From the NCBI RefSeq assembly GCF_041429775.1, contig NZ_CP163421.1, positions 372,001-436,000 on the forward strand: a stretch of DNA of 64,000 bases. The letters run 5' to 3'. This document shows, piece after piece, positions 63,337 through 64,000 of this stretch. The notes under the pieces are model-generated. The model was not told where the DNA came from. It saw only the letters and a list, made by a program, of their open reading frames with translations, and searched no databases. Within the stretch, counting starts at the first letter, position 1. Every line of letters begins with the position of its first letter. The DNA is from Glycocaulis abyssi (GTDB lineage: Bacteria; Pseudomonadota; Alphaproteobacteria; Caulobacterales; Maricaulaceae). Made by a program: the position numbers and the translations under genes.

Positions 63337-64000
63337 CTAGATCCCCTTCGTTTCCTCGATCAACTTCTGATCGTCGCTGTCTTCGGGCGTTTCGATGCGT
63401 TGCGGCTCAGGCGCATCGCCGGTGAGCAGCTCCACCGCCTGATCGGCGGCGTCCTGGAAGGGGAAGAGGATGAGATCTGCACCCGCCTCTTTCAGCCGCT
63501 CCAGCGCCGCGCCGCGCTGGCTGGTCACGGCGATTTTGCCTTCATATCCATGCTTGCGCAGGGTTGAGATCATCGGGATGCGGGTATCCTCATGGGTGAC
63601 GCCCGTTTCATGGTCGGACGTCGTGGAGATGATCCAGCGCACGCGGTTGAGCGGCAGGTGGGTGAGAAACTCCTGATCGGTCAGATCGCCGTAGATGGCG
63701 TCCAGCCCGCGCTCGCGCCACAGCCGCACTGCAGAGGGGTTGAAGTCCACGCCCAGCGTCGACACGCCCCGGTTTAGAAGCCGCTGCGCGATGGCTCCGC
63801 CATAGCGGCCCAGCCCGAACAGGATGACGTCGTGATGCTTGCTGGCATCCTCCCCGCCATTTTCCGTCTCGGCGTGGTTGATATTGCGCCGCTCGAACGG
63901 GGAGAGCAGGGGCTCGACCAGTGGATAGAGCCGGTGGGAATAGGTGATCATATAGGTGGAGGCGGCAATCGTGATCAGCCCGACCAGCGTGACCAGTCCC
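63337..64000 (-). CDS. CPA2-type cation:proton antiporter, C-terminal part (runs off the window)
   Basis: 221 residues are visible. The last membrane helix (LVTLVGLITIAASTYMITYS then HRLY) is followed by a cytosolic NAD-binding TrkA-N domain (HDVILFGLGRYGGAIAQRLL, GxGxxG present) and acidic tail. The open frame continues past 64000, so the start and most helices lie outside. The helix-to-domain junction is that of Kef/NhaS-type antiporters. Convergent with the MarR gene. Confidence 0.85.
   Translation of the reverse strand, partial: GLVTLVGLITIAASTYMITYSHRLYPLVEPLLSPFERRNINHAETENGGEDASKHHDVILFGLGRYGGAIAQRLLNRGVSTLGVDFNPSAVRLWRERGLDAIYGDLTDQEFLTHLPLNRVRWIISTTSDHETGVTHEDTRIPMISTLRKHGYEGKIAVTSQRGAALERLKEAGADLILFPFQDAADQAVELLTGDAPEPQRIETPEDSDDQKLIEETKGI

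Overview
The window is high-GC chromosomal DNA from an alphaproteobacterium, most likely a stalked or marine member of the Hyphomonadaceae/Maricaulaceae (Maricaulis, Oceanicaulis or Glycocaulis-like). The placement is an inference. It rests on an intact PhyR-NepR-EcfG general stress response locus, an imuA-imuB-dnaE2 cassette preceded by an alphaproteobacterial LexA box (GTTC-N7-GTTC), a DUF3126 protein, CsgH beside curlin-repeat genes, and Caulobacter-like promoters of the TTGAC...GCTA type. About 65 protein genes and one tRNA are supported. There is no rRNA, CRISPR array or intact mobile element.

Layout. 1-0.3 kb: 5' part of a DUF4238 gene in lower-GC DNA. 0.7-5.5 kb: a six-PAS hybrid histidine kinase, a lone receiver protein and a 3-mercaptopyruvate sulfurtransferase. 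5.6-11.6 kb: nitronate monooxygenase, a repeat-rich spacer, alanine dehydrogenase divergent from an Lrp-type regulator with an operator-like dyad between them, a CPA2 antiporter, two tiny membrane proteins and queF. 11.7-13.5 kb: two tandem curlin-repeat proteins with a duplicated upstream region, then a CsgH-like chaperone. 13.6-23.5 kb: nitroreductase, a TetR regulator with a perfect palindrome in front of an RND efflux pair, Nudix hydrolase, cysE, DUF3126, and a glycine-betaine/choline-type ABC importer whose permease and binding protein are fused. 23.6-29.8 kb: phoH with a strong terminator-like hairpin in its leader, gamma-carbonic anhydrase, GYF, tandem-PilZ and PAS_5 genes, a secreted protein and a pentapeptide-repeat membrane protein.

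29.9-34.2 kb: LysR regulator, fmt-truA, a membrane protein and dapE. 34.2-37.8 kb: the general stress response locus (HisKA_2 kinase, ecfG, nepR, and divergent phyR), with EcfG-type promoter elements facing both ways; a similar element precedes dps at 58.4 kb. 38-38.7 kb: tRNA-Arg(ACG) followed by an integrase remnant and a broken chemotaxis-receptor tail, the scar of a lost element. 38.8-46.4 kb: sterol-desaturase-type hydroxylase, a MacB-like ABC exporter operon, a YfcC-family carrier and a periplasmic protein. 46.4-51.8 kb: the SOS mutasome cassette. 52.1-64 kb: threonine aldolase, a diguanylate cyclase, purEK, aspartate aminotransferase, dps, an aminoglycoside-phosphotransferase-fold kinase, an amidohydrolase, 4-hydroxyphenylpyruvate dioxygenase with a MarR regulator, and a partial cation antiporter.

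Four families of short dispersed repeats recur between genes, often as head-to-head pairs at gene 3' ends. I found no gene cluster that clearly forms an undescribed system. The observations I rate highest are the hairpin-ended phoH leader (possible small RNA or attenuator), the minimal curli module without local export genes, the palindrome shared by the RND and nitronate monooxygenase upstream regions, the tRNA-Arg scar, and the lower-GC accessory genes at 1-322 and 28593-29771.
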